Of a stretch of DNA of 64,000 nt, positions 17,692 to 26,018 are shown piece by piece. The DNA comes from Treponema sp. (GTDB lineage Bacteria > Spirochaetota > Spirochaetia > Treponematales > Treponemataceae). Made by a program: the position numbers and the translations under genes. Positions within the stretch are counted from its first letter, which is position 1. Each line of letters starts with the position of its first letter. The stretch spans positions 32,146 through 96,145 of the forward strand of contig JAKSTI010000005.1 of the NCBI GenBank assembly GCA_024402665.1, written 5' to 3'. Under the pieces are notes generated by a model. It had not been told where the DNA came from and did no database searches. It was given only the letters and a program-made list of their open reading frames with translations.

Positions 17692-18778
17692 CGAAGAAAC
17701 CTTTTTCTTTTAACAATTCGGCGTTCAAGATACCACCAAGAGCTGCTCCACGTTTTGTGTTGTGGCTCAAAGCTACGAACTTGATGTCGAATACGTTACA
17801 TGGGCGAAGACGTCCGATTACACAAGCCATACCTTTTTCTGTTTCACGGTCGCGGCGTGGCTGTGGACGGTTTTCTTCATGGCGAACAACGATTGGATGT
17901 TCTGGAGCAGAAGGCAACTTCAATTCCTGTGGAACTGATGTATAAGATGTCCAGATTTTTTCGATTTCTTCCATGCTAGGTTTTTTGTCACCGAATTCCA
18001 AAGAAACACAAGCTGTGTGTCCGTCAATTACAGGAACACGTGTACATGTTGAAGAAACGATTGGTCCTGCAGCATTTTCGATTTTTCCGTCTTTTACAGT
18101 ACCAAGAATCTTAAGACATTCCTTTTCTGTTTTTTCTTCTTCACCGCCAATGAATGGAACAATGTTGTCAATCATATCAAATGAAGGAACACCTGGGTAA
18201 CCTGCACCAGAAGTAGCCTGGAGTGTTGTTACAACCATTCTCTTAATTTCGTATCCAGCCTGAATAAGAGCGTGGATTGGCATCATGTATGTCTGTAAAG
18301 AACAGTTTGGTTTTACAGCAATAAAACCTTTGTCCCATCCGTGATGTTTTTTCTGATCAGCAATTACATCAAGGTGTGAGTAGTTGATTTCTGGAACTAA
18401 CATTGGAACATCTTCTGTCCAGCGGTTAGCAGAAGCGTTAGAAACTACTGGAATACCTTCTGCAGCATAAGCAGCTTCAAAGTTTTTAATATCTTCTTTT
18501 TTAGGAAGTTCAAGTGCAGAGAATACAAACTGACATTTACCAATTGCTTTTTCAGCAAGGTTTGCATCTTCTACCATAAGATTCTGAACTCCAGCAGGGA
18601 TTTCAGCACCAATAAGCCAGCGGTTTGCAACTGCATCTTTGTAAAGCTGTCCAGCAGAACGTGGAGATGCTGCAACATAAGTTACTTCAAACCAAGGATG
18701 ATCTTCCAACAATTTGATGTAGCGCTGTCCAACCATACCTGTAGCGCCTAATACACCAACTTTAATCTTATTTGCCAT
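17681..18778 (-). CDS. asd: Aspartate-semialdehyde dehydrogenase
   Basis: Reduces aspartyl phosphate to aspartate semialdehyde with NADPH, the branch point to lysine/diaminopimelate, threonine and methionine. 365 residues with the N-terminal GATGMVGQRY nucleotide loop, catalytic Cys159 in KPNCSLQTYM and the active-site histidine in IDGHTACVSLEF. The pattern ATSGAGYPGVPSFDMIDNIVP marks the archaeal/fungal-type Asd seen in several spirochaetes rather than the E. coli type. GGAG precedes the start. It lies 27 nt after dapA on the same strand, so the two consecutive lysine steps are co-transcribed. Confidence 0.96.
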   Translation of the reverse strand: MANKIKVGVLGATGMVGQRYIKLLEDHPWFEVTYVAASPRSAGQLYKDAVANRWLIGAEIPAGVQNLMVEDANLAEKAIGKCQFVFSALELPKKEDIKNFEAAYAAEGIPVVSNASANRWTEDVPMLVPEINYSHLDVIADQKKHHGWDKGFIAVKPNCSLQTYMMPIHALIQAGYEIKRMVVTTLQATSGAGYPGVPSFDMIDNIVPFIGGEEEKTEKECLKILGTVKDGKIENAAGPIVSSTCTRVPVIDGHTACVSLEFGDKKPSMEEIEKIWTSYTSVPQELKLPSAPEHPIVVRHEENRPQPRRDRETEKGMACVIGRLRPCNVFDIKFVALSHNTKRGAALGGILNAELLKEKGFFDNL

Positions 18779-18805
18779 AATTTATATCTCCTGTGTAATT
18801 TCTAA

Positions 18806-19720
18806 TTATAAATTGCAATCTTTAATTGCAGCTTCAATTGTAGCCTTAGCAGCATCTGTAACTTCAACAAGTGGAAGTCTTAATGTTCCAGCTGGCATTC
18901 CCTTAAAGTTCATTGCATATTTAATTGAACTTGGGTTTCCATCACAGAATTCAGCCTTGAAGAATGGAGCCAAACGGTAATGGATTTCACGAGCTTTTGC
19001 ATAATCGCCTGCAAGACAAGCTGCTGCTAATTCATGCATAAGTCCAGGAATCATGTTTGAAGCAACAGAAATAATTCCGTCTCCACCAGCAGCCATTAAA
19101 GGAAGTGTCAAACCGTCATCACCAGAAAGAACTGCGAAATCAGGCTTCTTATTCTTAATCTGACCAATTACTTCCATCATCTGAGCAACTGAACCAGAAG
19201 CTTCCTTAACACCAGCAATGTTTGGTAATTCAGCAATGCGAGCTAACAAATCTGTTGGAATATTCAATCCTGTACGACCAGCAATGTTGTAAACGATGAT
19301 TGGAATACCAACTTTTGCAACTGCAGCAAAATGCTGATAGATACCTTCTTTTGAAGGTTTGTTATAGTAAGGTGTTACTACCAAAGCGGCATCTGCACCA
19401 ACTTTCTTTGCACGTTCAACGTATGCAACTGCATCTTTTGTATTGTTAGAACCAGCGCCAAGAATTACTGGGATTTTTTTACCAGTAGATTTTTCAAATG
19501 CACGAACCTCTTCCATTACAATCTGAATAATCTTGTCTTCTTCTTCACCAGGGCGTTCATCCAAAGTAGGTGTTTCAGCAGTGGTTCCAAGAGGAACAAG
19601 ACCATCAATGCCTTCAGCAAGCTGATGTTTGACATTTTTTCGGAATCCCTCAAAATCAACTGAACCATCAGAATTCATAGGTGTAATTAAAGCTGTAAAA
19701 GCACCACGAAAAATATTCAT
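18806..19720 (-). CDS. dapA: 4-hydroxy-tetrahydrodipicolinate synthase
   Basis: Condenses pyruvate with aspartate semialdehyde in diaminopimelate/lysine synthesis. The start at 19720 is set by GGAGG 5 nt upstream; the frame is open to 19756 but that extension breaks the TIM-barrel start. In 304 residues: substrate loop GTTAE (T46/T47), Tyr119 in TPYYNKPS, Arg149 in YNIAGRT and Schiff-base Lys172 in GVKEASG. Family length is about 290-300. First gene of dapA-asd; its upstream region holds a run of hairpins. Confidence 0.96.
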   Translation of the reverse strand: MNIFRGAFTALITPMNSDGSVDFEGFRKNVKHQLAEGIDGLVPLGTTAETPTLDERPGEEEDKIIQIVMEEVRAFEKSTGKKIPVILGAGSNNTKDAVAYVERAKKVGADAALVVTPYYNKPSKEGIYQHFAAVAKVGIPIIVYNIAGRTGLNIPTDLLARIAELPNIAGVKEASGSVAQMMEVIGQIKNKKPDFAVLSGDDGLTLPLMAAGGDGIISVASNMIPGLMHELAAACLAGDYAKAREIHYRLAPFFKAEFCDGNPSSIKYAMNFKGMPAGTLRLPLVEVTDAAKATIEAAIKDCNL

Positions 19721-19999
19721 ATATTCCTCCAATAAATAATATGAGCAAAGTTTCAACTTTGCGAGTGTTATTTTTCTGCATATTCACAACGTAGTGAGAA
19801 TATGCATTATATACAAAGTTTGTGTAACAAACTTTCAGTTGAAAAAATTGACGCCATTTCCGGCAATTTTTTCAACCTTCCTCCTATTTTTATAAAAAAA
19901 TATTTTTGGGAAATATTTTATAGAATTTCTTAATTAAATTCAATTGAGAGAGAGAGTTCATATAAAAAATAAAGTAAGACTAAATTAAAGAAAACTATA
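19721..19999. other. 279-nt intergenic region with clustered stem-loops
   Basis: No gene is seen. The left half holds four perfect stem-loops (listed separately); the right half (19880-19999) is plain AT-rich sequence with a purine run gagagagag near 19945. A dapA promoter is expected here but I cannot pick one with confidence. Confidence 0.5.
19745..19876. repeat. Array of four consecutive perfect inverted repeats
   Basis: Stem 1: GCAAAGTT/AACTTTGC, 2-nt loop (19745-19762). Stem 2: TGCATATTC/GAATATGCA (19777-19806). Stem 3: AAAGTTTGT/ACAAACTTT, 3-nt loop (19815-19835). Stem 4: GTTGAAAAAATTG/CAATTTTTTCAAC, 13-bp arms and 13-nt loop (19838-19876). They lie in the untranslated region before dapA and after the VapC-like gene. 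They could be remnants of palindromic elements or structured leader RNA for dapA. Confidence 0.7.
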
Positions 20000-20398
20000 T
20001 TACACTAATGTGATGTAAGGCTCATCATAATAGGCAAACTTCTGGTCATGACTTAAAAGCATCATACAATCAGATTTTGCCTGAGCAAGAAGTCCATGAT
20101 CAAAAGGATCATTATGAGGCGGTGTATCAGGCTTTTTCTCCAGAGATTCTAATGCTACCACATGGCGCTCATCAAAAGGGAGTTTTTTGAATCCTGACTG
20201 CTCACAGTAGTGCATGAATTCTGTTCCAGAAAAATTCATTTTGCCAATTCTATGTTTGATTGCTATTTCCCACATAGAAAGAACACTGTAATAAACAGTA
20301 TTATTTTCATCCAGCAAAATGCGTTTTGCATTTTCCGACAATTGGGGATCAGAATTAAACAGCCAGTAAAGGATATGTGTATCTGCTAAAATATTCAT
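20000..20398 (-). CDS. PIN-domain toxin (VapC type)
   Basis: 132 residues, the size of a VapC ribonuclease toxin. Acidic PIN residues are all present: D6 in NILADTHILYW, E44 in SMWEIAIKHRIGK, D97/D100 in NDPFDHGLLAQA and D118 in LLSHDQKF. The NDPFDHGLLAQA style matches the Sll0205-like PIN group, which pairs with Phd/YefM antitoxins, as here. Gap to the antitoxin gene is 2 nt; GAGG lies about 10 nt before the ATG. The target RNA cannot be inferred. Confidence 0.9.
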   Translation of the reverse strand: MNILADTHILYWLFNSDPQLSENAKRILLDENNTVYYSVLSMWEIAIKHRIGKMNFSGTEFMHYCEQSGFKKLPFDERHVVALESLEKKPDTPPHNDPFDHGLLAQAKSDCMMLLSHDQKFAYYDEPYITLV

Positions 20399-20400
20399 AC

Positions 20401-20649
20401 TTAGATATCCTCACTTCCAAAAAACATTTGGGCTATTTCATCATCCCCATCATTAATTGAAATTGGATATTTCAATTTCCCTGCGGCAATACCAAAAGCT
20501 TTTTTTCGGTCAACCTGAGGAATCAAAGTCATTCTTGCTATAGGTTTATTATTCTTGCAAATAATGACCTCTTCTTCTTCTTTGTTTTCAAGAAGCATCA
20601 AAAGCTTTGAAAAATTTGTCTTTGCTTCAAGAACATTCATCTGGCACAT
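20401..20649 (-). CDS. Phd/YefM-type antitoxin
   Basis: About 82 residues: MNVLEAKTNFSKLL is the classic Phd/YefM N-terminal DNA-binding strand-helix, followed by EEVIICKNNKPIARMTL and an acidic C-terminal toxin-binding tail (DDEIAQMFFGSED). I start it at 20649 because GAGGTGG sits just upstream. The frame is open to 20721, but that would place the promoter and an operator inside the coding sequence. The N-terminal domain probably represses its own operon through the palindromes flanking the promoter. Confidence 0.88.
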   Translation of the reverse strand: MCQMNVLEAKTNFSKLLMLLENKEEEEVIICKNNKPIARMTLIPQVDRKKAFGIAAGKLKYPISINDGDDEIAQMFFGSEDI

Positions 20650-20671
20650 AATCCACCTCACTACACTAAAC

Positions 20672-20743
20672 TTAGTCAACTTGACTAACCCTAGTATAGC
20701 GTATAGTAAATTATTTGTCAATAAAATTAGTCAGGTTGACCAG
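20672..20743 (-). promoter_or_regulatory. Toxin-antitoxin promoter flanked by two palindromic operators
   Basis: Leftward promoter: consensus -35 TTGACA (20716-20721), 17 nt, -10 TATACT (20693-20698). Operator 1, just downstream of the -10, is a perfect palindrome TTAGTCAA-C-TTGACTAA (20672-20688). Operator 2, upstream of the -35, is a related imperfect copy TTAGTCAGGTTGACCAG (20727-20743), 13 of 17 identical. A repressor dimer at each would bracket RNA polymerase, consistent with autoregulation by a Phd-type antitoxin and toxin-dependent cooperativity. Confidence 0.8.
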
Positions 20744-20749
20744 CCAATC

Positions 20750-22564
20750 CTACTCATACTTGCCGGCCTGAGCATTCCACATAGCAGCGTATTTTCCGTT
20801 CAGGGCAATCAGGCTTTCGTGAGTTCCTTCTTCAATGATACGCCCTTTTTCAAGCATAACAATTCGGTCTGCATCACGGGTTGTTGAAAGTCTGTGTGAA
20901 ATATAGAATACGGTCTTACCTTTTGCCGCTGTTTCCATTGCTTTGTTCAGTTCGTATTCGGCAATTGGATCCAAAGCAGAACTTGGTTCATCCATAATCA
21001 GAATATCTGCATTTTTATAGAAGGCTCTTGAAATAGCAATTTTCTGGCTTTCACCACCACTAAAATCAACGCCCTTTTTATCAAACTCAGTTGTAACCTG
21101 AGTAAAAAGCCCGTCTGGAAGTTTTGCAAATTTTCCACCAAAGCCCGAACTTTCCAATGCAGTTTTAATCTGTGAAGATTTTTCTTCCGTTTCTGCATCA
21201 CTAAGATTATCCATTACAACATTCTGAGCCAAAGTTGCACCAAACAACTGATAATCCTGGAAAACTACACCAATTCGTTTGTGGTAATCTCTTGGGCAGT
21301 ATTCCTTAATATCCTTTCCGTGGTAGATGATGGAACCGCTGCTAGGATCATACAAATGCATCAACAGTTTAATAAGGGTTGTTTTACCAGCACCGTTATA
21401 ACCAACAATTGCAACATGTTCCCCAGGACGAACTTTAAGTGAAATATCATTTAAAATCTGTTTGCCACCTTCAGTATAAGCAAAGGAAACATTTTTAAGT
21501 TCAAGTTCACCCAATCCTTCTGGAACTGGTTCTCCTACATCCTGTTTAAGTTTTGGCTCATATTTTAAGAAAGCGAGGATTTTGTCGATGTACAGACTGT
21601 TTTCGTGAGCGGCTGGAGGCAAATCTGCAAATCTAGACATACAGCCTCGCAAACTTCCAGTTCTATTAAACAGAACAACTGCATCACTGTAGCTTACGGA
21701 ATGTAAAACTGCTGCTTTGTAAACAAGATATGCAATGTACAAACCATCAATCAAAAAGTCACCAACAACATAGTTTCTTACAAAAGCAAGCCAGGTTCTG
21801 ATTTTTCCAACCTTTTTATTTTCATCAATAATCTGGTCATTTGCTTCTGCAAATTCGTTTTCCAGATAATTTCCTGCATTAGGATGAAGTCTCAACTCTT
21901 TTGCGTAATCTTTAAGATAAAAAACTCGACTTACATAATCACGTTTACGCATAGAAGGATTGATTTTTAATCTGTTTTCGTAATTTACCTTGTTCAATTT
22001 TTTAGAAACAAAAAAGCGCAAAATAAATGAAACAAATACAAAAACAATTCCAATTGGATCCAATACAAGATAGAAAATTCCAGTTGTAAAGAGAACTGTA
22101 ATTGCCTGCATACCCATATTCAGCATGTTCAAGAATCGGTCAATACTTGCTTCTGCTTCTGAAACCCCAAGTACAAAATCATTGTAATAATCTGGGTCGT
22201 CATAGCAGGAAAGGTCAATTTCCGATGCCTTCTGATACATCTGTTCTTTAAGAGCACGATACAATTTTGGCTTGCACTTAAAACTCCATCCGTAAATAAA
22301 AAAGCCATCTGGGATAATCTGTATAAGATTAATAAGTAAAATTATTCCAATGTAAATAAAGGCCTTCATAAATGGCTCGTGGAATTCTGCACAGTGCAAT
22401 ACATAACGGATTCCAAGAACGTGCTCTAAAAAGATAATTCCCTGATAACGGAAAGCGTCATACAAAAAATAAATCATATAACCCGGGCAGGTTTTAAAAC
22501 ACAGCTTCCACATAAAGAGCTGATTTTTTAATACATTTTTCTGTTTCTTAGTTGTGTCTTTCAT
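20750..22564 (-). CDS. ABC exporter half-transporter (permease-ATPase fusion) 2
   Basis: 604 residues: a six-helix exporter membrane domain (about 1-330) fused to an ATPase (about 350-604). ATPase motifs: Walker A GYNGAGKTT, Q-loop VFQDYQLFG, signature FSGGESQKIAISRAF, Walker B ILIMDEPSSALDP, switch His in YISHRLSTT. Both catalytic Glu and His are intact. Its ATG overlaps the TGA of the preceding ABC gene (ATGA), and the two are the same length, so a heterodimeric exporter is likely. Substrate (lipid, peptide or drug) cannot be told; no peptidase domain or bacteriocin-like gene is nearby. Confidence 0.9.
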   Translation of the reverse strand: MKDTTKKQKNVLKNQLFMWKLCFKTCPGYMIYFLYDAFRYQGIIFLEHVLGIRYVLHCAEFHEPFMKAFIYIGIILLINLIQIIPDGFFIYGWSFKCKPKLYRALKEQMYQKASEIDLSCYDDPDYYNDFVLGVSEAEASIDRFLNMLNMGMQAITVLFTTGIFYLVLDPIGIVFVFVSFILRFFVSKKLNKVNYENRLKINPSMRKRDYVSRVFYLKDYAKELRLHPNAGNYLENEFAEANDQIIDENKKVGKIRTWLAFVRNYVVGDFLIDGLYIAYLVYKAAVLHSVSYSDAVVLFNRTGSLRGCMSRFADLPPAAHENSLYIDKILAFLKYEPKLKQDVGEPVPEGLGELELKNVSFAYTEGGKQILNDISLKVRPGEHVAIVGYNGAGKTTLIKLLMHLYDPSSGSIIYHGKDIKEYCPRDYHKRIGVVFQDYQLFGATLAQNVVMDNLSDAETEEKSSQIKTALESSGFGGKFAKLPDGLFTQVTTEFDKKGVDFSGGESQKIAISRAFYKNADILIMDEPSSALDPIAEYELNKAMETAAKGKTVFYISHRLSTTRDADRIVMLEKGRIIEEGTHESLIALNGKYAAMWNAQAGKYE

Positions 22565-24390
22565 TATGCAAAAATCCCCTCTTTAGTTTTTCCAGCAAGA
22601 TAATTTTCTGCCTGTTTTTCGTACATATCTGCATAAGTTCCATGCAAATCCATCAATTGTCTGTGAGTACCTTCCTCTTTTACCTGTCCTTGTTCCAGCA
22701 AATAAACCCAGTCTGCATTCTGAACAGAAGACAAACGGTGAGAAATAAAGAGTAAAGTATTGTCTTTGCAAGCCTTCAAAATATTGTCAAAAAGCTGATA
22801 TTCGGCAATTGGATCCAATGCAGAACTTGGCTCATCAAAAACTTTAATCTGGCATTTTCTTGCAAAAGCACGGGCTACTACAATTTTCTGGAATTCGCCG
22901 CCACTTAAAACTGCACCTTCATCATCAAATTCCCGGGTAAGAGTTGTATTTATGCCGTTTTTAAGAGTCATAACTTTGTCATAAACCCCAGAAAGTTTAA
23001 GTGCCTCAACAACAGTCTTTTCCTTTTCCGACTCTGGAATATTTTCTCCAAGCATAACGTTATCTGCTACCGACATTGAAAACATTCTGTTATCCTGGAA
23101 AGCAGTTGCAAATAAGGCTCGGTATTTTTGCAGGTTATATTCCTTTATGTTACGTCCGTTTAATAAAATCTCACCTTCCGTTGGGTCATAAAAACGAAGA
23201 AGCAGTTTTATGATTGTTGATTTTCCAGCACCATTGTGGCCAACCAATGCGTAAGTTTTACCGTCACGGAATTCCATATTCAAATTGGAAAGAACTTTTA
23301 CATCCTTATAAGCAAAACTGACATTTTTAAACTGAATAGATTCAATTTTTTCACCAGGGTCGTCGCCATCGTAATCTTCTGGGATACGTTCTTTGTATTC
23401 AAGGAAGGTTTTCAGGTAATCCATAAAAAGACCGTTTTTAAAACAAGCAGTAACAGAATCTGTAAAGCCAATTAAAATCCATGTAGTTGAAACCATCATA
23501 CTTGTAATTACGGCTAACTGGGCTAAAGACATAGTTTGAGATTCAAGAGTTCTGTATGCCCCGTAAATCAAAAGACCTTCAAAAATGAAAGTAAACGTAA
23601 ACATTACATAAAACCAGTGGAAAGCTGCTGATTTTGCTGTGTATTTTTTAGTTACATCAGCTACTCCTGTAATTGCATCCTGATACTGTTTTTTCATCAG
23701 TTTAAATACATTTGTAAGGCGCATTTCCTTAGCATAATCTTTAAGGTACATAACACGATTGATGTAATCAATTCTACGATTATGAGGTGCCATATCTTTA
23801 TTACGTTTGTAATCAATATTAATAACTACACGCTTAAAAATAAAATTGCCTATAATTGGAAAGAGGATAAATAAAACAGAAAGCTTATCTACCTGAAACA
23901 TAAAGGTAAAAGCACAAATGCTGGCAATAACTCCAAAGAAAACACCAAAAAGCATTTCTACAGTTGTACAAAGCTGGACATCGGCATTTTTCATTGCAAG
24001 AGTGTATTTGTCATAAAAGTCTGTATTTTCAAAACATTCCAGTTCCACATTGCGGGATTTTCTAAAAAGTTTCTGATACAGTTTTTTGTTTACTTCTGCC
24101 TTACAAACCGGGTACACGTGGCCATTCAAATAACTGTTGTACAGCGACATTAAAGAAAAAACAGTTACTGTAATTCCAAGAAAAATCATAATGTGACCAA
24201 ATGCCTGGCCTGTTTCCAGCGAATTGATTACAAAGCGCATAAAAAATGCACTGTAAAAAAGCCACTCAAAATAACCAAGAAAACGACTGATTGCCCCATG
24301 AACCACAAGTCTGGGACTCATACTCCACAGCAGTTTCAGGGCGTAAAAATTGTTTTTTAATGTACTGATTTTTGAATTTGATTTAGACAT
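22564..24390 (-). CDS. ABC exporter half-transporter (permease-ATPase fusion) 1
   Basis: 608 residues, same architecture as its downstream partner: membrane domain about 1-340, ATPase about 355-608 with GHNGAGKST, AFQDNRMFS, LSGGEFQKIVVARAF, KVFDEPSSALDP and FISHRLSS. The pair share the unusual SSALDP run after Walker B and probably arose by duplication. Start supported by a strong ribosome site (GGGGGAG) about 7 nt upstream. First gene of the two-gene exporter operon; divergent from the carboxypeptidase gene. Confidence 0.9.
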   Translation of the reverse strand: MSKSNSKISTLKNNFYALKLLWSMSPRLVVHGAISRFLGYFEWLFYSAFFMRFVINSLETGQAFGHIMIFLGITVTVFSLMSLYNSYLNGHVYPVCKAEVNKKLYQKLFRKSRNVELECFENTDFYDKYTLAMKNADVQLCTTVEMLFGVFFGVIASICAFTFMFQVDKLSVLFILFPIIGNFIFKRVVINIDYKRNKDMAPHNRRIDYINRVMYLKDYAKEMRLTNVFKLMKKQYQDAITGVADVTKKYTAKSAAFHWFYVMFTFTFIFEGLLIYGAYRTLESQTMSLAQLAVITSMMVSTTWILIGFTDSVTACFKNGLFMDYLKTFLEYKERIPEDYDGDDPGEKIESIQFKNVSFAYKDVKVLSNLNMEFRDGKTYALVGHNGAGKSTIIKLLLRFYDPTEGEILLNGRNIKEYNLQKYRALFATAFQDNRMFSMSVADNVMLGENIPESEKEKTVVEALKLSGVYDKVMTLKNGINTTLTREFDDEGAVLSGGEFQKIVVARAFARKCQIKVFDEPSSALDPIAEYQLFDNILKACKDNTLLFISHRLSSVQNADWVYLLEQGQVKEEGTHRQLMDLHGTYADMYEKQAENYLAGKTKEGIFA

Positions 24391-24536
24391 TTTTAAACTC
24401 CCCCAATACTTTTATAAGTCACTAATATATCATTCAAAAGTGATTATGACTATAAACTTGCACTTTAATCCAACACTTGAAAATAAACTTCCAGAAGTAT
24501 ATCCTTGTTCACATAATTTTTTTTGAGGATATAAAA

Positions 24537-25991
24537 ATGGCTAAACAGATTGAGCAGAATCAGACTGAAAATCAGGCAACAGAAAATAAATCAAAATTCA
24601 GAACAAGAATAATCATTTCTACAATTTCTTCTATTCTTGTTGCTTTTGCCGCTCTGGTTTTAATCAGGGTAAATAATTTTTCAGATACAAAAGATGCCCC
24701 TTCCCTTTCTCATTTACAGGAAGTTCAGCTTTACACTTATCTGCAGGAAACATATCCACAGCGTTACGAAATTCTTCATAAACTTTCTTATATAGACAAC
24801 TATCCTTCTCTTGATGTAGGAGCCGGTTCCGCAATTCTTATTGATGTTCGCACAGGCGACATTCTTTACGAAAAAAATGCAGATGAAATTATTCCACCAG
24901 CCAGCATGACTAAACTTTTTGCAATGTATGTTGTTGATCAGGAAGTTGCAGCCGGTCGCCTCTCTTATAACCAGATAATCCCAATTCCAGAAGAAGCCCT
25001 TGCATGTAATATGCCGCCACATTCATCCCTTATGTTTTTAGGAGAAGGACAGGTTGTTACTCTTGAAGAACTCCTTCTTGGTCTTTCAATCTGTTCCGGA
25101 AACGATGCTGCCTATGCCCTAGCCTACACTGTAAGCGGTTCAATGGAAGCATTTATTGAACGAATGAATCAGATTGCCTTTGATTTAAAACTTAAAAACA
25201 CTCATTTTGTTGAAAGTTCAGGTTACAGCGAATTAAACACAACTACTGCAAGAGAAATGGCTGCTTTCTGTAAAGTATATCTTTCTGAACATCCCGATTC
25301 TCTTAAAAAATTCCATGCTGTAAGAAGCTTTACTTATCCAAAAGAAGAAAATATGGCACCTGGAGACAAATATGGTCCTCAGGATTTTTCACAGGGATTA
25401 CCACGCCACATTACAATGGGAATCACACAGAGCAATACAAATCCTTTGTTAGGAAAATTAAAAGGCTGCGACGGATTAAAAACAGGATACATTGATGAAA
25501 GCGGTTATAATCTGGCACTTACTGCAATCAGAAATGATACAAGATTTTTGTCTGTTACAATGCGGGGCCCGGGACGCAGCACAGCAGAGGGGCAGGCAGG
25601 ACGTATTAAAGACGGAACTACTCTTATGAATTATGCTTTTGGCTCTTTTGCAGATTTAACACATATTTCTGCAATCAAAAATTATTTTGTAAAAAACTAC
25701 GGCAGCAAAGAAATGGGATTTTACGCAGTTCCAGCATACAATGTTGAAGGCGTTTGTGTTCCTTATCTTACAGGCGACTCTATTGCCGATAACATGAACA
25801 ATGTTCAGATAGAAGTAAATGTTCCTGAAAAAATCACAGAACCTGTAAAAGCCGGTGAAAAGGTTGGAGAAATTAAAATTATTCTTGGAAACAATGTTCT
25901 TGAAACAGTTCCTCTGATTGCAGACAGAACAACAACAAAATGCAATGGACTTATGGGCCTCATTGATAAAGTTGCCGTAAAATTTAATTAA
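24537..25991 (+). CDS. D-alanyl-D-alanine carboxypeptidase (penicillin-binding protein, S11)
   Basis: Serine peptidase that trims the terminal D-Ala of peptidoglycan stem peptides. I chose the ATG at 24537 (GAGGA about 9 nt upstream); the frame is open to 24477. In 484 residues: hydrophilic tail, one transmembrane anchor at about 23-44, catalytic SxxK Ser123-Met-Thr-Lys126 in PPASMTKLF, SGN at 187-189, KTG at 315-317, and a C-terminal beta domain (about 385-480) as in DacA/DacF. The N-terminal anchor replaces the usual cleaved signal and C-terminal amphipathic helix. Confidence 0.92.
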   Translation: MAKQIEQNQTENQATENKSKFRTRIIISTISSILVAFAALVLIRVNNFSDTKDAPSLSHLQEVQLYTYLQETYPQRYEILHKLSYIDNYPSLDVGAGSAILIDVRTGDILYEKNADEIIPPASMTKLFAMYVVDQEVAAGRLSYNQIIPIPEEALACNMPPHSSLMFLGEGQVVTLEELLLGLSICSGNDAAYALAYTVSGSMEAFIERMNQIAFDLKLKNTHFVESSGYSELNTTTAREMAAFCKVYLSEHPDSLKKFHAVRSFTYPKEENMAPGDKYGPQDFSQGLPRHITMGITQSNTNPLLGKLKGCDGLKTGYIDESGYNLALTAIRNDTRFLSVTMRGPGRSTAEGQAGRIKDGTTLMNYAFGSFADLTHISAIKNYFVKNYGSKEMGFYAVPAYNVEGVCVPYLTGDSIADNMNNVQIEVNVPEKITEPVKAGEKVGEIKIILGNNVLETVPLIADRTTTKCNGLMGLIDKVAVKFN

Positions 25992-26018
25992 TAAAGTTTA
26001 ATTAATCAGACAATCAAG

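Noticed and set aside
19721..19999. Lysine riboswitch upstream of dapA
   Set aside because: The stem-loops do not follow the conserved lysine-aptamer layout or its conserved purine-rich core as far as I can see.
20750..24390. Bacteriocin or lantibiotic export cluster around the ABC pair
   Set aside because: No peptidase domain, precursor peptide, modification enzyme or immunity gene is next to the two transporters.
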